DNA of 64,000 nucleotides from assembly GCA_943789205.1 (NCBI GenBank), contig CALSTG010000001.1, positions 1,292,435-1,356,434 on the forward strand. Reading direction: 5' to 3'. Shown here piece by piece: positions 25,386-33,863 of the stretch. Below the pieces are notes generated by a model. That model was not told the DNA's origin. It saw nothing but the letters and a program-made list of their open reading frames with translations, and ran no database searches. The first letter of the stretch is position 1, and each line of letters begins with the position of its first letter. This DNA is from an uncultured Flavobacteriales bacterium (GTDB lineage: Bacteria; Bacteroidota; Bacteroidia; Flavobacteriales_D; Crocinitomicaceae). A program made the translations under genes and the position numbers.

Positions 25386-26846
25386 ATGAATATTCAAGAA
25401 ATTAAAACCTTAGGTGCACTCAAAAAGCAGGGCTACATTCCCAAAAGAATCAAGGAAGAATTACGTGACAATCTCATGGAGAAGCTCAAGCAAAAGACGC
25501 CTCTTTTCGAGGGGATTATTGGCTATGAAGATACCGTGATTCCACAGCTGATACACGCCATTTTATCTGAGCATAATATTAATTTACTCGGTTTAAGAGG
25601 TCAAGCCAAAACAAGAATTGCACGCTCATTAACTGAACTACTGGACGAATATATTCCCATTGTGGAAGGTTCAGAAATCAATGACGACCCAATGGATCCA
25701 ATTTCTTTTTATGCCAAGGAGTTGGTTGCAAAAGAAGGAGACAATACACCTATTTCGTGGGTGCATCGATCAGATCGATTCTCAGAGAAATTGGCTACGC
25801 CTGATGTAACTGTTGCCGATCTTATCGGAGATGTTGACCCAATCAAAGCGGCCAATCTAAAGCTTTCCTACGCTGATGAGCGCGTCATTCATTTTGGAAT
25901 GATACCAAGGGCGAATCGATGTATTTTTGTCATCAACGAGCTTCCAGATTTGCAGGCAAGGATTCAGGTTTCACTCTTCAATATACTTCAAGAAGGTGAT
26001 GTTCAGATCCGAGGATTTAAGATTCGCTTACCGTTAGATGTGAACTTCGTCTTTACAGCCAATCCCGAGGATTATACGAATAGAGGAAGTATAGTGACGC
26101 CTCTCAAAGACCGAATCGGTTCTCAGATCATTACCCATTACCCAAATTCCATTGAGCTCGCCAAAGAGATTACCAACCAAGAGGTGGCAAAGCAGGTGCA
26201 GTCGGATGCAATTTATGTTCCTGAGCTTGCCAAAACCTTAATTGAACAAATAGGATTTGAAGCAAGGAATAATGAATTAATTGATGCCAAAAGTGGCGTT
26301 TCTGCACGAATGAGTATTACCATGTACGAGAATCTTTTGAGTGGAGCGACCTATCGAATGTTGACGACACAACAAGACAGTACCGCAATACGTATGTCAG
26401 ATTTCTTAGCAGTTATTCCCGCCATTACAGGAAAAGTAGAGCTGGTTTATGAAGGTGAGCAAGAAGGAGCAGAAAATGTAGCTTTGTTGCTGTTAGGTAA
26501 TGCAATCAAAACGTTATTTAATGATAGCTTTAGAGAAATCAAGAAGCTGAGTAAGCCCGGCGCTACCGATGAATTTGATGCCGTTGTATCATGGTTTATG
26601 GAAAACAGCTCCTTTTCACTGTCAGCTGATTTAAGTGACCGAGCGTATGCTGAAATATTGAATGCTGTAGAACCTTTAAACGAGATTGTTGAAATGTATC
26701 AAGCACTTGCAAGTCCATCTGACAAGCTCTTTTTCAAAGAATTTTTACTTTGGGGACTTGTAGAATATAACAAACTAGACAAGCAAGAAACCAAAGGAGG
26801 ATATCAATTTGAGGACCGTGTACTAGGGTCTTTTTACAACAACTAA
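25386..26846 (+). CDS. AAA+ ATPase, MoxR/magnesium-chelatase-like
   Basis: 486 residues. Walker A is GLRGQAKTR (the A-K-T form normal for MoxR proteins), Walker B lies in CIFVINELPDL, sensor 1 in VFTANPEDYTNRG, and an arginine-finger segment in LKDRIGSQI. The AAA+ core occupies about residues 45-300, and a helical C-terminal region with SGVSARMSI (sensor 2 like) follows. The pair with the upstream VWA gene and the downstream 125-residue gene (2-base gaps) is a single unit. Likely role: ATP-driven remodelling or maturation of an unidentified protein complex. Confidence 0.87.
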   Translation: MNIQEIKTLGALKKQGYIPKRIKEELRDNLMEKLKQKTPLFEGIIGYEDTVIPQLIHAILSEHNINLLGLRGQAKTRIARSLTELLDEYIPIVEGSEINDDPMDPISFYAKELVAKEGDNTPISWVHRSDRFSEKLATPDVTVADLIGDVDPIKAANLKLSYADERVIHFGMIPRANRCIFVINELPDLQARIQVSLFNILQEGDVQIRGFKIRLPLDVNFVFTANPEDYTNRGSIVTPLKDRIGSQIITHYPNSIELAKEITNQEVAKQVQSDAIYVPELAKTLIEQIGFEARNNELIDAKSGVSARMSITMYENLLSGATYRMLTTQQDSTAIRMSDFLAVIPAITGKVELVYEGEQEGAENVALLLLGNAIKTLFNDSFREIKKLSKPGATDEFDAVVSWFMENSSFSLSADLSDRAYAEILNAVEPLNEIVEMYQALASPSDKLFFKEFLLWGLVEYNKLDKQETKGGYQFEDRVLGSFYNN

Positions 26847-26848
26847 GC

Positions 26849-27226
26849 ATGGAAAAGGTCCGGCCAAATCTTCCTGGGTCACTTGTGGAGGGCAACCTCA
26901 AAGAAGAGGAGCTTTTTCAGAATATGGTGCTTCGTCCTGTTATTAAAATGCAACATGATATTTTAATACTTCGAGTTAAAAGCTATTTTTTATCAAAACG
27001 TGTGGTGTTTAATGTTATGGATCAAAAGAAACGTACAAAAGCCATAGAACAGGCCTTTCTTAATGACCATCCTTTTAAAAAAGAAATTCAAGGTATGATT
27101 ATCGGTCAGCTAAGTCAAGATGAATTTAAACAATATCTTCAATTTGAAAAGTCCGTTAACAAGCGCATTTTTCAAATGGTTAAAAACAGAATGCTTGATT
27201 CTATAATTGAGCTGTCCAGGCAATAA
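26849..27226 (+). CDS. Small conserved-looking partner of the AAA+/VWA pair
   Basis: 125 residues, mostly helical, with no motif I recognise. The first ~25 residues are acidic and loosely structured; the rest is amphipathic helix rich in Lys, Gln and Glu (KRTKAIEQAFLN, NKRIFQMVKNRML). It follows the AAA+ gene by two bases and is the last gene of the unit. It may be a subunit or adaptor for the AAA+/VWA machine (inference from position). It has no metal-binding motif, so any enzymatic label would be unsupported. Confidence 0.6.
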   Translation: MEKVRPNLPGSLVEGNLKEEELFQNMVLRPVIKMQHDILILRVKSYFLSKRVVFNVMDQKKRTKAIEQAFLNDHPFKKEIQGMIIGQLSQDEFKQYLQFEKSVNKRIFQMVKNRMLDSIIELSRQ

Positions 27227-27231
27227 TGAAA

Positions 27232-28044
27232 TTAATTGCTTGAATGAAAAAAAGTATCAAAAAATACGAGGTGGTATTTTATTGAGTTTCGCCAATAATC
27301 CCAATTATGTTTACCTGGTCTGATCGTATATTCATGAGGGATCGCTTCATTGACAAGTTTTTGATGTAAAGCTTCATTGACCTCCGCAAAGAAGTCTTGG
27401 TTGCCACAATCAAAAACAAGGCTGAGCTGTCCATTTAAGAGATAGGTTAGGTTCATCACTGAGTTGTTTTCCCAATTCTCTTTATGTTCAGGGTACGTGC
27501 CTAAAATCTCATCCATATTCCATTCCTCAGCGAAGGGAATAATATCTACACCACCACTCATACTTCCTGCGGCACCCCAAATATCTTGGTTTCGAAAAGC
27601 AAGGTAAAATGCACCGTGGCCACCCATACTTAAGCCTGTAATGGCACGTCCCTCTTTTTTGCTTATGGTACGATAATTTTGATCAATGGCAGGTACAAGC
27701 TCTTTGGTGAAATAACTTTCATATTGACTTGAAGAATCTATAGGGCTATCTAGATACCAACTGGTTTTATTTCCGTCTGGACACACGATAATAATGTCGT
27801 AATCATTCGCATATGACGCTATTTCAGGCACACGAAACATCCAATTGCTAAAATAGCCACCTGCGCCGTGGAGCAGATAGAGAACGGGCAGTTTATCATT
27901 TTCAACATCATAATCTGTAGGGGTAATAACGAGGTTGGGGATGTATTTATTCATTACTTTACTATATACATTGACCGTATCTACTTGTCCAGAAACAACA
28001 TTTATAGAAAAACATAAGAGGCAAAGAAGAAAGATTTGTTTCAT
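27232..28044 (-). CDS. Secreted esterase D-like alpha/beta hydrolase
   Basis: 270 residues with a signal peptide (MKQIFLLCLLCFSINVVSGQ). Alpha/beta-hydrolase of the esterase D / acetyl- or feruloyl-esterase group: oxyanion segment LLHGAGGYFSNW, nucleophile elbow GLSMGG (Ser near residue 143), acid Asp in FDCGNQD and the His in GKHNWDYW near the C-terminus. DGNKTSWYLDSP is characteristic of this group, which removes acyl groups from carbohydrates or hydrolyses small esters. No sorting domain is present, so a periplasmic location is likely. Convergent with the AAA+ unit (five bases apart). Confidence 0.85.
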   Translation of the reverse strand: MKQIFLLCLLCFSINVVSGQVDTVNVYSKVMNKYIPNLVITPTDYDVENDKLPVLYLLHGAGGYFSNWMFRVPEIASYANDYDIIIVCPDGNKTSWYLDSPIDSSSQYESYFTKELVPAIDQNYRTISKKEGRAITGLSMGGHGAFYLAFRNQDIWGAAGSMSGGVDIIPFAEEWNMDEILGTYPEHKENWENNSVMNLTYLLNGQLSLVFDCGNQDFFAEVNEALHQKLVNEAIPHEYTIRPGKHNWDYWRNSIKYHLVFFDTFFHSSN

Positions 28045-28106
28045 ACATGGGATTATTCATCCAATTTAAGTAAATATATATTTATGCAATTCATTTTAAA
28101 AACGAA

Positions 28107-28133
28107 TACGGCGACTCTTAATGAGTCGCCGTA
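28107..28133 (-). terminator. Strong hairpin terminator after the SPFH gene
   Basis: A perfect 11-bp inverted repeat (TACGGCGACTC, loop TTAAT, GAGTCGCCGTA). On the minus strand it is followed by a T-rich tail (ATTCGTTTTT), so it most likely ends the SPFH transcript. Confidence 0.75.
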
Positions 28134-28163
28134 CTTAAGTTTTAGAAGTAAAAATCAACAATT

Positions 28164-28943
28164 TTAGTCATTGTCACCGCCAATCAACACAGGTGTTTTC
28201 CCATCCGTTAAGATAAGCTTGGCGTTTGGCGACATTGAAATATCTTTTAATACCTCAAGACTTTTCCACTTGATGTTTTCGTCGGTGATCCCTTCTTTAA
28301 TAATGAGCTGGGCATCACGAATACCCTTTGCTTCGATGCGTTTTCTTTCCGCTTCCTTTTCCTCTCGTTGCAGAACAAAGGTCATTTGCTGTGCTTCTTG
28401 TTCAGCCTGAAGCTTTCCTTCTATGGCAGCATAAAGCCCCTTTGGCAAAGTAATACTCTTTAGCAGCACAGCTTCAATATCGAAACCTCTGCCTTCAAGC
28501 AGTATTGACATTTGTGATTTGATTTCTTTTTCAATTTCACCACGTTTTCCCGAATGCATGTCCTTTGCAAAAAAGCGTGCACAGACGTCCGCTGACGCAG
28601 AACGGAAGGTGCTTAGGATAAGTGTTTGTTCGTAACGCTTGCCAACACGCGTGATAATCTCTCTAACTTTTTCTTCTTCAATGTGGTATAGAATTGAAAT
28701 TTCAGCTTGAACATTCAAGCCTTCTTTGGAGGGGAGATTAAGGCGTATTTCTTTATTTACAGTTCGAATTGGAACCCGAACGATACTGCTTGTAAAGGGA
28801 TTAAAAAACATAAGCCCTTGGGTTTTGGTTTTGCCTTTGAGCTTGCCAAAGTGTTGTTTGATACCTACGTCTCCAGGACGGATTACAGCACAAGATGAAA
28901 GGAGTGCAACTGCACATCCTATGATAAATATTTTCGTTTTCAT
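28164..28943 (-). CDS. SPFH/prohibitin-family lipoprotein
   Basis: 259 residues. Lipoprotein signal ending in LLSSC (Cys18), followed by an SPFH (band 7) domain from AVIRPGDVGIKQHFGKL to about residue 180. A charged helical region with EREEAKERKRIEAKG-like sequence follows and ends in a short Pro/Gly tail. Prohibitin-like proteins form ring oligomers on membranes and regulate proteases or organise domains. The lipid anchor predicts a periplasmic-side attachment instead of the usual transmembrane helix. Alone on its transcript, with a clear terminator. Confidence 0.83.
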   Translation of the reverse strand: MKTKIFIIGCAVALLSSCAVIRPGDVGIKQHFGKLKGKTKTQGLMFFNPFTSSIVRVPIRTVNKEIRLNLPSKEGLNVQAEISILYHIEEEKVREIITRVGKRYEQTLILSTFRSASADVCARFFAKDMHSGKRGEIEKEIKSQMSILLEGRGFDIEAVLLKSITLPKGLYAAIEGKLQAEQEAQQMTFVLQREEKEAERKRIEAKGIRDAQLIIKEGITDENIKWKSLEVLKDISMSPNAKLILTDGKTPVLIGGDND

Positions 28944-29001
28944 TTTATTGATTTAAGATGTTAATAGGGCTATTTCGAATTAAATATAGTTAATAAGATA
29001 A

Positions 29002-29274
29002 CTACTCCGGAGGTGGTGTCTCTACATCTTTAAAGGGGATTGGTTTAATTCTATCTGTAGAATAAGTGCATCTTTTTAATGAGTCATGCGAGTTGATGTA
29101 TACTTTTTTAGCAGTAATATTAAGTTCACAAACAAAGTCTTCAGAAGTATCTTCGAATAGATTCAGTGCATCATTATCGGTTATTTCAAATTTAAAATCA
29201 GCATCTGATCCATTTGCAATAATGACTGCAAAAAAGCTCAAAAAAACGGGAAGAATATAAAATAAATGCCGCAT
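29002..29274 (-). CDS. Small exported protein of unknown function
   Basis: About 90 residues starting at the ATG at 29274, the first Met of a hydrophobic signal segment (MRHLFYILPVFLSFFAVIIA). An upstream in-frame Met at 29307 would place 11 residues with two Cys in front of it and is less likely. The mature part is acidic with two Cys (DFVCELNITAK and KRCTYST), perhaps a disulphide, and ends in a Pro-rich tail. No family recognised. Confidence 0.5.
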   Translation of the reverse strand: MRHLFYILPVFLSFFAVIIANGSDADFKFEITDNDALNLFEDTSEDFVCELNITAKKVYINSHDSLKRCTYSTDRIKPIPFKDVETPPPE

Positions 29275-29340
29275 ATGTATGTCCTTACAGTGCAATAAGC
29301 ATACCACAAAGCATTTTAATTATTTGGTAGTTTTTATTAG

Positions 29341-30621
29341 TTAGCGCTCATTAAAAACGCGAATGAATTGCGGTTTGTTATTCATTTCAAAGTAGATTAA
29401 AATCGGACCTTTTTTATTTACTTCAAAGTGGATAGAATGGTTAGTAGAAGTGATAGTATTAATTTTTAATGCACTTCCAATTATATCCACTGCGCGTATG
29501 TTTTTAATGCTGTTTGGCGCCTTAGCATTTAGTAAAAATTGATTATTTGAAATTTTGTGAATGGAATAATTCAATTCCTCTGAAAATGATTGGATACCGC
29601 TAACAGGGTTTTCTATCAGCACATTTTGTAATATGGAGTCTCCTGAGCATGCGCTGTAACCAATGAGCTGAACAAGATAATTTCCAGATGCATTGTAAGT
29701 GTGAGTAGGATTAGATTCTTGAGAGGTATTTCCATCGCCAAAATTCCAAAGTATGGAATCGACATAATCTATATTTTCATTGAATGAAACGTTCATATTC
29801 ATCATAGGGTCAATTTGATACGAAAAATCAACAAACGCAAGAGAATCATGATGCTGAAGATGCCATATTTCCATACTGTCAAGTACACACAAGCTTGCCG
29901 CCTGTTGCAGCAATAGTGCTTCATTGGCTGAAAGGCTACCGTTGAATGATGTGCCTACTGGTGAGCTATGAAAAACGGCAGCATAAAATGTGCATGCTGC
30001 TAAATACGAACCTGAATATGACGGATGAGAACCATCTCCACTGTAAAGATTGATTTCTGGATGGTTGTCTCTCACGTATTTCCATGCCACGCCTACGGGA
30101 GAAACAGAGGCATTTGATGAATCTGCAAATCGTAGATACGCAAGTCTCAATCGTGCATTCATTTTATCAAAAGTATTAATGGAGTCCCATTGTGGGTCTC
30201 CATTTTCACGCCCCCAAGTCATAAAAAACATAGCCTGGCTGCAAGTCGAAATGGCCTGAGCGCTATCGGCAAGTTGCATGGCGAAGGGTAAGGTTTGGTT
30301 GTTTACTTGCCCATATGGGAATGAGGGCTCTTGACTTTGTGCTTGAAGCACGACATAATCCCAGTTTGAGCTATTCATTGCACTGTAAGTATTTGAGTTG
30401 CCTGCATGACCTGCAAAAGTCATACCGCCCGGCGTTTGTGATGCAACATCAACATGGTTTCCAAATGAAGCAGCAATATCTGCAACGATACTGGGCATGT
30501 TATTGAAATACGTGTAGCTATTTCCAATAAATAAAATAGAGGTGCTATCTTGTGCTTTCGTGCTACCAATACTCAAAAAGAGAAAGGCCAATAATCCAAG
30601 AGTTTGTATCGTAAGTTTCAT
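29341..30621 (-). CDS. SGNH-hydrolase-like exported protein with PKD domain
   Basis: About 426 residues from the ATG at 30621, which opens a signal peptide (MKLTIQTLGLLAFLFLSIGS). An in-frame upstream ATG at 30663 adds 14 residues without a signal. Residues ~25-260 look like the DUF4886/SGNH fold: LFIGNSYTYFNNMP with the nucleophile Ser in the GNSYT block, WDYVVLQAQSQEP, and YSGDGSHPSYSGSYLAA carrying the Asp-x-x-His catalytic pair. A PKD domain (WNFGDGNTSQESNPTHTY) follows at about 275-345, then a diverged C-terminal region with IRAVDIIGSALKI that may be a weak T9SS sorting domain. Likely esterase acting on a polymer at the surface; substrate unknown. Confidence 0.78.
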   Translation of the reverse strand: MKLTIQTLGLLAFLFLSIGSTKAQDSTSILFIGNSYTYFNNMPSIVADIAASFGNHVDVASQTPGGMTFAGHAGNSNTYSAMNSSNWDYVVLQAQSQEPSFPYGQVNNQTLPFAMQLADSAQAISTCSQAMFFMTWGRENGDPQWDSINTFDKMNARLRLAYLRFADSSNASVSPVGVAWKYVRDNHPEINLYSGDGSHPSYSGSYLAACTFYAAVFHSSPVGTSFNGSLSANEALLLQQAASLCVLDSMEIWHLQHHDSLAFVDFSYQIDPMMNMNVSFNENIDYVDSILWNFGDGNTSQESNPTHTYNASGNYLVQLIGYSACSGDSILQNVLIENPVSGIQSFSEELNYSIHKISNNQFLLNAKAPNSIKNIRAVDIIGSALKINTITSTNHSIHFEVNKKGPILIYFEMNNKPQFIRVFNER

Positions 30622-30783
30622 AAATGAATTTTGAATTACCTCAATAACGCAGCTGTTAACCAAAGGATGCTTTTATTTAGATTGCGTCAACATTAACCTG
30701 TTTATAATTAGGGCTTTATTCTTTTAATAAACGAAACCAAATTATTCTTAACTTTAGAACATTAATTATTTAAAACAAACAAA

Positions 30784-31758
30784 ATGAAAAAAATTTTACT
30801 TTCTGCCGCTTTTGCGGTACCCTTTTTGATGAACGCTCAAATCACGCTTGTGTCAGAAGACTTTGAAAGCTACTCTGATGGAGATGTTTTGACTGATGTC
30901 GCTGGTGACAATGGATGGAGAGAATGGGGAGTTGACTTTGGATCAGCTAGCGCCGGATTCTCTTCATTAGCAAGTTCTGCTTATGCTGCAAATGGTTCAA
31001 TGTCTGGTCGATCAGTGAGCAATGAAACTGTTGATTCTGACGGTATTTACTCATGGAACAATATCAATGCAGGTCAATATATGATCAAAATGAGCTTGTA
31101 CGTTCCTGAAGGAAGTGCAGGTGGATATGTTGGAATAGGAGACAATTTAATGGACATAAATGAAACTTATTCATCAATGTACTACATTATCTCTGGTGAC
31201 ACCTTGTTATTGGTTTCTGATGGTGCAGCATATATTGCCCAAGCACCTTTAACTCCAGGAGCATGGGATGCAGTTGATTTAATGGTTGACCTTGATGGAA
31301 ATACATCAGAAATTTTTGTTAACGGTGAATCAGTAGGAACAGGTACAGCTGGTAATGGAGCCATGGCTGTAAACGGTTTAGGTGCATTTGATTTATGGGG
31401 AACTGGAATTAATGTTTTTGCAGATCCTGTTGAGTACAACCCTGGCGAGTATTTCTATGATGATATTGAAGTTGTAGATATGACTGGTGGTGCTGGTATT
31501 GAAGAAAACAATCCTATGGCGATTGGTGTTTCTCCAAACCCATCTAATGGTGAGTTCTCAATTGATTTTAACGACTATGCTTTTGACAATGCGTCATTAA
31601 CAATCACTAACATGATGGGAGCTGTTGTTTATTCTGAGAAGTTGTCTGCTGTCTCTAACGCTACTAAAAACTTCAACTTAGACATCAATTCTGGTGTTTA
31701 TGTTGTTAAAGTTGCTGATAACGCAAATGAATTTTCTTCAAGAATTGTTATCAAATAA
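30784..31758 (+). CDS. T9SS-exported beta-sandwich protein, copy 1
   Basis: 324 residues. Signal peptide MKKILLSAAFAVPFLMNAQ; then a ~230-residue beta-rich region opening with LVSEDFESYSDGD, typical of laminin-G/MAM-like or choice-of-anchor domains. A type A T9SS sorting domain closes the protein (GVSPNPSNGEFSIDF, LTITNMMGAVVYSE, INSGVYVVKV). A single copy of the fold binding carbohydrate or protein is plausible but not shown. The next gene is a paralogue in the same order of parts. A terminator follows at 31780. Confidence 0.85.
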   Translation: MKKILLSAAFAVPFLMNAQITLVSEDFESYSDGDVLTDVAGDNGWREWGVDFGSASAGFSSLASSAYAANGSMSGRSVSNETVDSDGIYSWNNINAGQYMIKMSLYVPEGSAGGYVGIGDNLMDINETYSSMYYIISGDTLLLVSDGAAYIAQAPLTPGAWDAVDLMVDLDGNTSEIFVNGESVGTGTAGNGAMAVNGLGAFDLWGTGINVFADPVEYNPGEYFYDDIEVVDMTGGAGIEENNPMAIGVSPNPSNGEFSIDFNDYAFDNASLTITNMMGAVVYSEKLSAVSNATKNFNLDINSGVYVVKVADNANEFSSRIVIK

Positions 31759-31779
31759 GATTTTCTAATCTAGAAATTA

Positions 31780-31806
31780 AAGGCAGCTTCGGCTGCCTTT
31801 TTTTTA
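31780..31806 (+). terminator. Rho-independent terminator
   Basis: The hairpin AAGGCAGC-TTCG-GCTGCCTT is followed by a T run. Confidence 0.85.
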
Positions 31807-31878
31807 TTCAATTTTTTGGTTCTTTTGGCTTTTCTTTCATAATTGAATAACTTTAACCCACAAATAAACGATTAAGAT

Positions 31879-32811
31879 ATGTACAAAGTATTAGTATTGT
31901 TGATGATGACTCCATGGTTTGTCTCGGCTCAATTTAGTGTGTTAAGTGAATCCTTTGATGATTACACGATAGGTGATTTAGTAAGTACTGTTGGCGCTTC
32001 AAACAACTGGGGATTATGGACCGGTTTAGATGCCGAATCTTGTTTAGTCAGTGGAGATGAGTTTGTTTCGGAATTAAACTCTGGATATGTTGTTGATGAT
32101 GGCACAACATCTACACGAGCAACATGGACTTGGTCTGAGTACCTAGAGGGAGAGTATACTTTTTCGGCAAATATTTTAGTTCCTGAAGGAAGCGCTGGTG
32201 GTTTTATAGGTTTTCATGATTCTTTAGGTTTGGAAATGCCCCATTCAATTAGTCTTCTTGGAGATTCTACAATGCTGTTTCTAGATTGGGAGGCTTTTTC
32301 ATACCTTGAAAAAAACAATATCACTCCAGGTTGGCATGAAATAAAGGTCACCTTTGATTTAGATAATGTTACCTCGGAATTTGTTTTTGATGATGTGAGT
32401 GTAGGAGTAATGGCTACCTCCTTTGGAACTACTTATGGATTTGGAGGTGTTGAATTTGGTGCATACGCATACAATCCATTTACAGGACAACAACCACCGG
32501 GGGCTTATTATATTGACGATTTAAATTTGGTCGATGAGCTTTCGACTATTGGATTTGAAACGTTGAACAATTCAAAATTAACGGTCCATCCGAACCCTTC
32601 ATATGGTTCGTTTACGATTGACTTAGGGAATACGCTTGTTAAAAATGCTGAGTTAATCATAACTGATATGACCGGTTCAGTCGTTTACTCAAATATCATT
32701 TCTAATACAGGAAGTTTACTTAGCATTGATACATTATTAGGTTCCGGTATGTATATCTTGAGTGTAAAAGATGCTGAGCAATATTGGTCAGAAAAAATTA
32801 TAATCAAGTAA
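31879..32811 (+). CDS. T9SS-exported beta-sandwich protein, copy 2
   Basis: 310 residues, a paralogue of the preceding gene with the same order: signal peptide (MYKVLVLLMMTPWFVSAQ), SESFDDYTIGDLVS opening strand, VPEGSAGGFIGFHD matching VPEGSAGGYVGIGD in copy 1, and a type A T9SS tail (TVHPNPSYGSFTIDL, LIITDMTGSVVYS). The sequences have diverged well beyond a recent duplication. Its own leader and the terminator between the two genes suggest separate transcription. Function unknown. Confidence 0.83.
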   Translation: MYKVLVLLMMTPWFVSAQFSVLSESFDDYTIGDLVSTVGASNNWGLWTGLDAESCLVSGDEFVSELNSGYVVDDGTTSTRATWTWSEYLEGEYTFSANILVPEGSAGGFIGFHDSLGLEMPHSISLLGDSTMLFLDWEAFSYLEKNNITPGWHEIKVTFDLDNVTSEFVFDDVSVGVMATSFGTTYGFGGVEFGAYAYNPFTGQQPPGAYYIDDLNLVDELSTIGFETLNNSKLTVHPNPSYGSFTIDLGNTLVKNAELIITDMTGSVVYSNIISNTGSLLSIDTLLGSGMYILSVKDAEQYWSEKIIIK

Positions 32812-32887
32812 TAGCGGATTAATCAATATTATGCACAGGGATTTAAAACATCTCTTATATCTCATCAATTGATGTCCTCTTCACATA

Positions 32888-33472
32888 ATGTTTAAAACGC
32901 TATCATCGACAGGAGAAGGATTCTATAAAGAAAAAGGGTCCAAATTCTTGGGCTTTGCTTATCCTTGTTCAACCATTGAAGAGGTTAAGGCGCATCTTGA
33001 GCGTCTCCGAAAAGAGAACCACGGGTGTGTGCATGTCTGTTATGCTTATTGTTTGGGCAGCAAAAAAGAAGACTATCGTTACAGTGACGACGGCGAACCT
33101 TCCAACAGTGCCGGTGCGCCAATCTACGGCCAAATAAAATCTTTTGATTTAACCAATGTGCTTGTGGCAGTTGTCCGCTATTACGGAGGCACCAACTTGG
33201 GTGTTGGTGGTTTGATCAATGCCTACCGAACTGCGGCAAAAGGGGCGTTTGAAAACGCAAAGATTGTAGAAGATGAGGACCGAGTTGAAATCGAAGTTCG
33301 TTTTACTTATGCGACCATGCCTTTTGTAATGAATGCGGTGAAGGCTTCAGATTGCAACATTTTAGAGCAAGACTTTGAGGAAATACCAAAATTAAAATTG
33401 AGTGTTCCCTTATCAAACAAAACACTCGTACACGAATTAAAAGCCATAAAGGGTGTAATAATCAAAGCATAA
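32888..33472 (+). CDS. yigZ: YigZ/IMPACT family protein
   Basis: 194 residues, the normal size. N-terminal YigZ/UPF0029 domain with FYKEKGSKFLGFAYP and the signature DDGEPSNSAGAPIYGQI, followed by VAVVRYYGGTNLGVGGL, then a ferredoxin-like C-terminal domain (about 135-194). The family includes eukaryotic IMPACT, a regulator of the GCN2 kinase; the bacterial role is uncertain, probably translation-related. Cytoplasmic. Free-standing with a terminator directly after the stop. Confidence 0.92.
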   Translation: MFKTLSSTGEGFYKEKGSKFLGFAYPCSTIEEVKAHLERLRKENHGCVHVCYAYCLGSKKEDYRYSDDGEPSNSAGAPIYGQIKSFDLTNVLVAVVRYYGGTNLGVGGLINAYRTAAKGAFENAKIVEDEDRVEIEVRFTYATMPFVMNAVKASDCNILEQDFEEIPKLKLSVPLSNKTLVHELKAIKGVIIKA

Positions 33473-33474
33473 AA

Positions 33475-33493
33475 AAAGGGCCAGAGGCCCTTT
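33475..33493. terminator. Bidirectional terminator between yigZ and a membrane protein gene
   Basis: The hairpin AAAGGGCC-AGA-GGCCCTTT is flanked on the plus-strand 5' side by a run of A. On the minus strand it thus ends in seven T, making it best for the minus gene at 33513 and weaker for yigZ. Confidence 0.7.
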
Positions 33494-33512
33494 AAATACT
33501 ACATGAAGTATA

Positions 33513-33824
33513 TCATACCATCAGGTAAATCCACCAAACAATATTAAAGATAGAAAGGTAAGCCCAATATCGGGTCATTTTAGTTTTTAATCTTTCAACC
33601 GTAAAACAAGCAAAAACATATGCGCCATGTAGTACAATTAAAACGATAGGAAGCATTCCTACATCTTCTATAGCTCGAATAGCTTTAGAAATATTGCCTT
33701 CCATTACGGCATCAAAATAGTCCTTCATGATTATGGCCGGAGGCCCAAAAGTAATCACGATTAATACAATAAACATTACTAGGTTCACCATAAAAGTTGC
33801 ACCCATTGATTTAGCGTTACTCAT
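33513..33824 (-). CDS. Small three-helix membrane protein
   Basis: 103 residues with three hydrophobic segments (about 12-34, 55-75, 83-103) and a short amphipathic loop between the first two. Basic residues sit in the second loop (VERLKTKMTRY). No motif is recognised. It lies before aspS in the same direction (39 bases after the aspS stop), so it may be read from the aspS transcript. Confidence 0.65.
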   Translation of the reverse strand: MSNAKSMGATFMVNLVMFIVLIVITFGPPAIIMKDYFDAVMEGNISKAIRAIEDVGMLPIVLIVLHGAYVFACFTVERLKTKMTRYWAYLSIFNIVWWIYLMV

Positions 33825-33863
33825 AATTCAAAATTTTAGATTTTAATGCAATCTACAAAAAAA

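Noticed and set aside
25386-26846. Unusual Walker A (A before K) in the AAA+ gene
   Set aside because: G-x-x-G-x-A-K-T is normal for MoxR-type ATPases, so it is not an anomaly.
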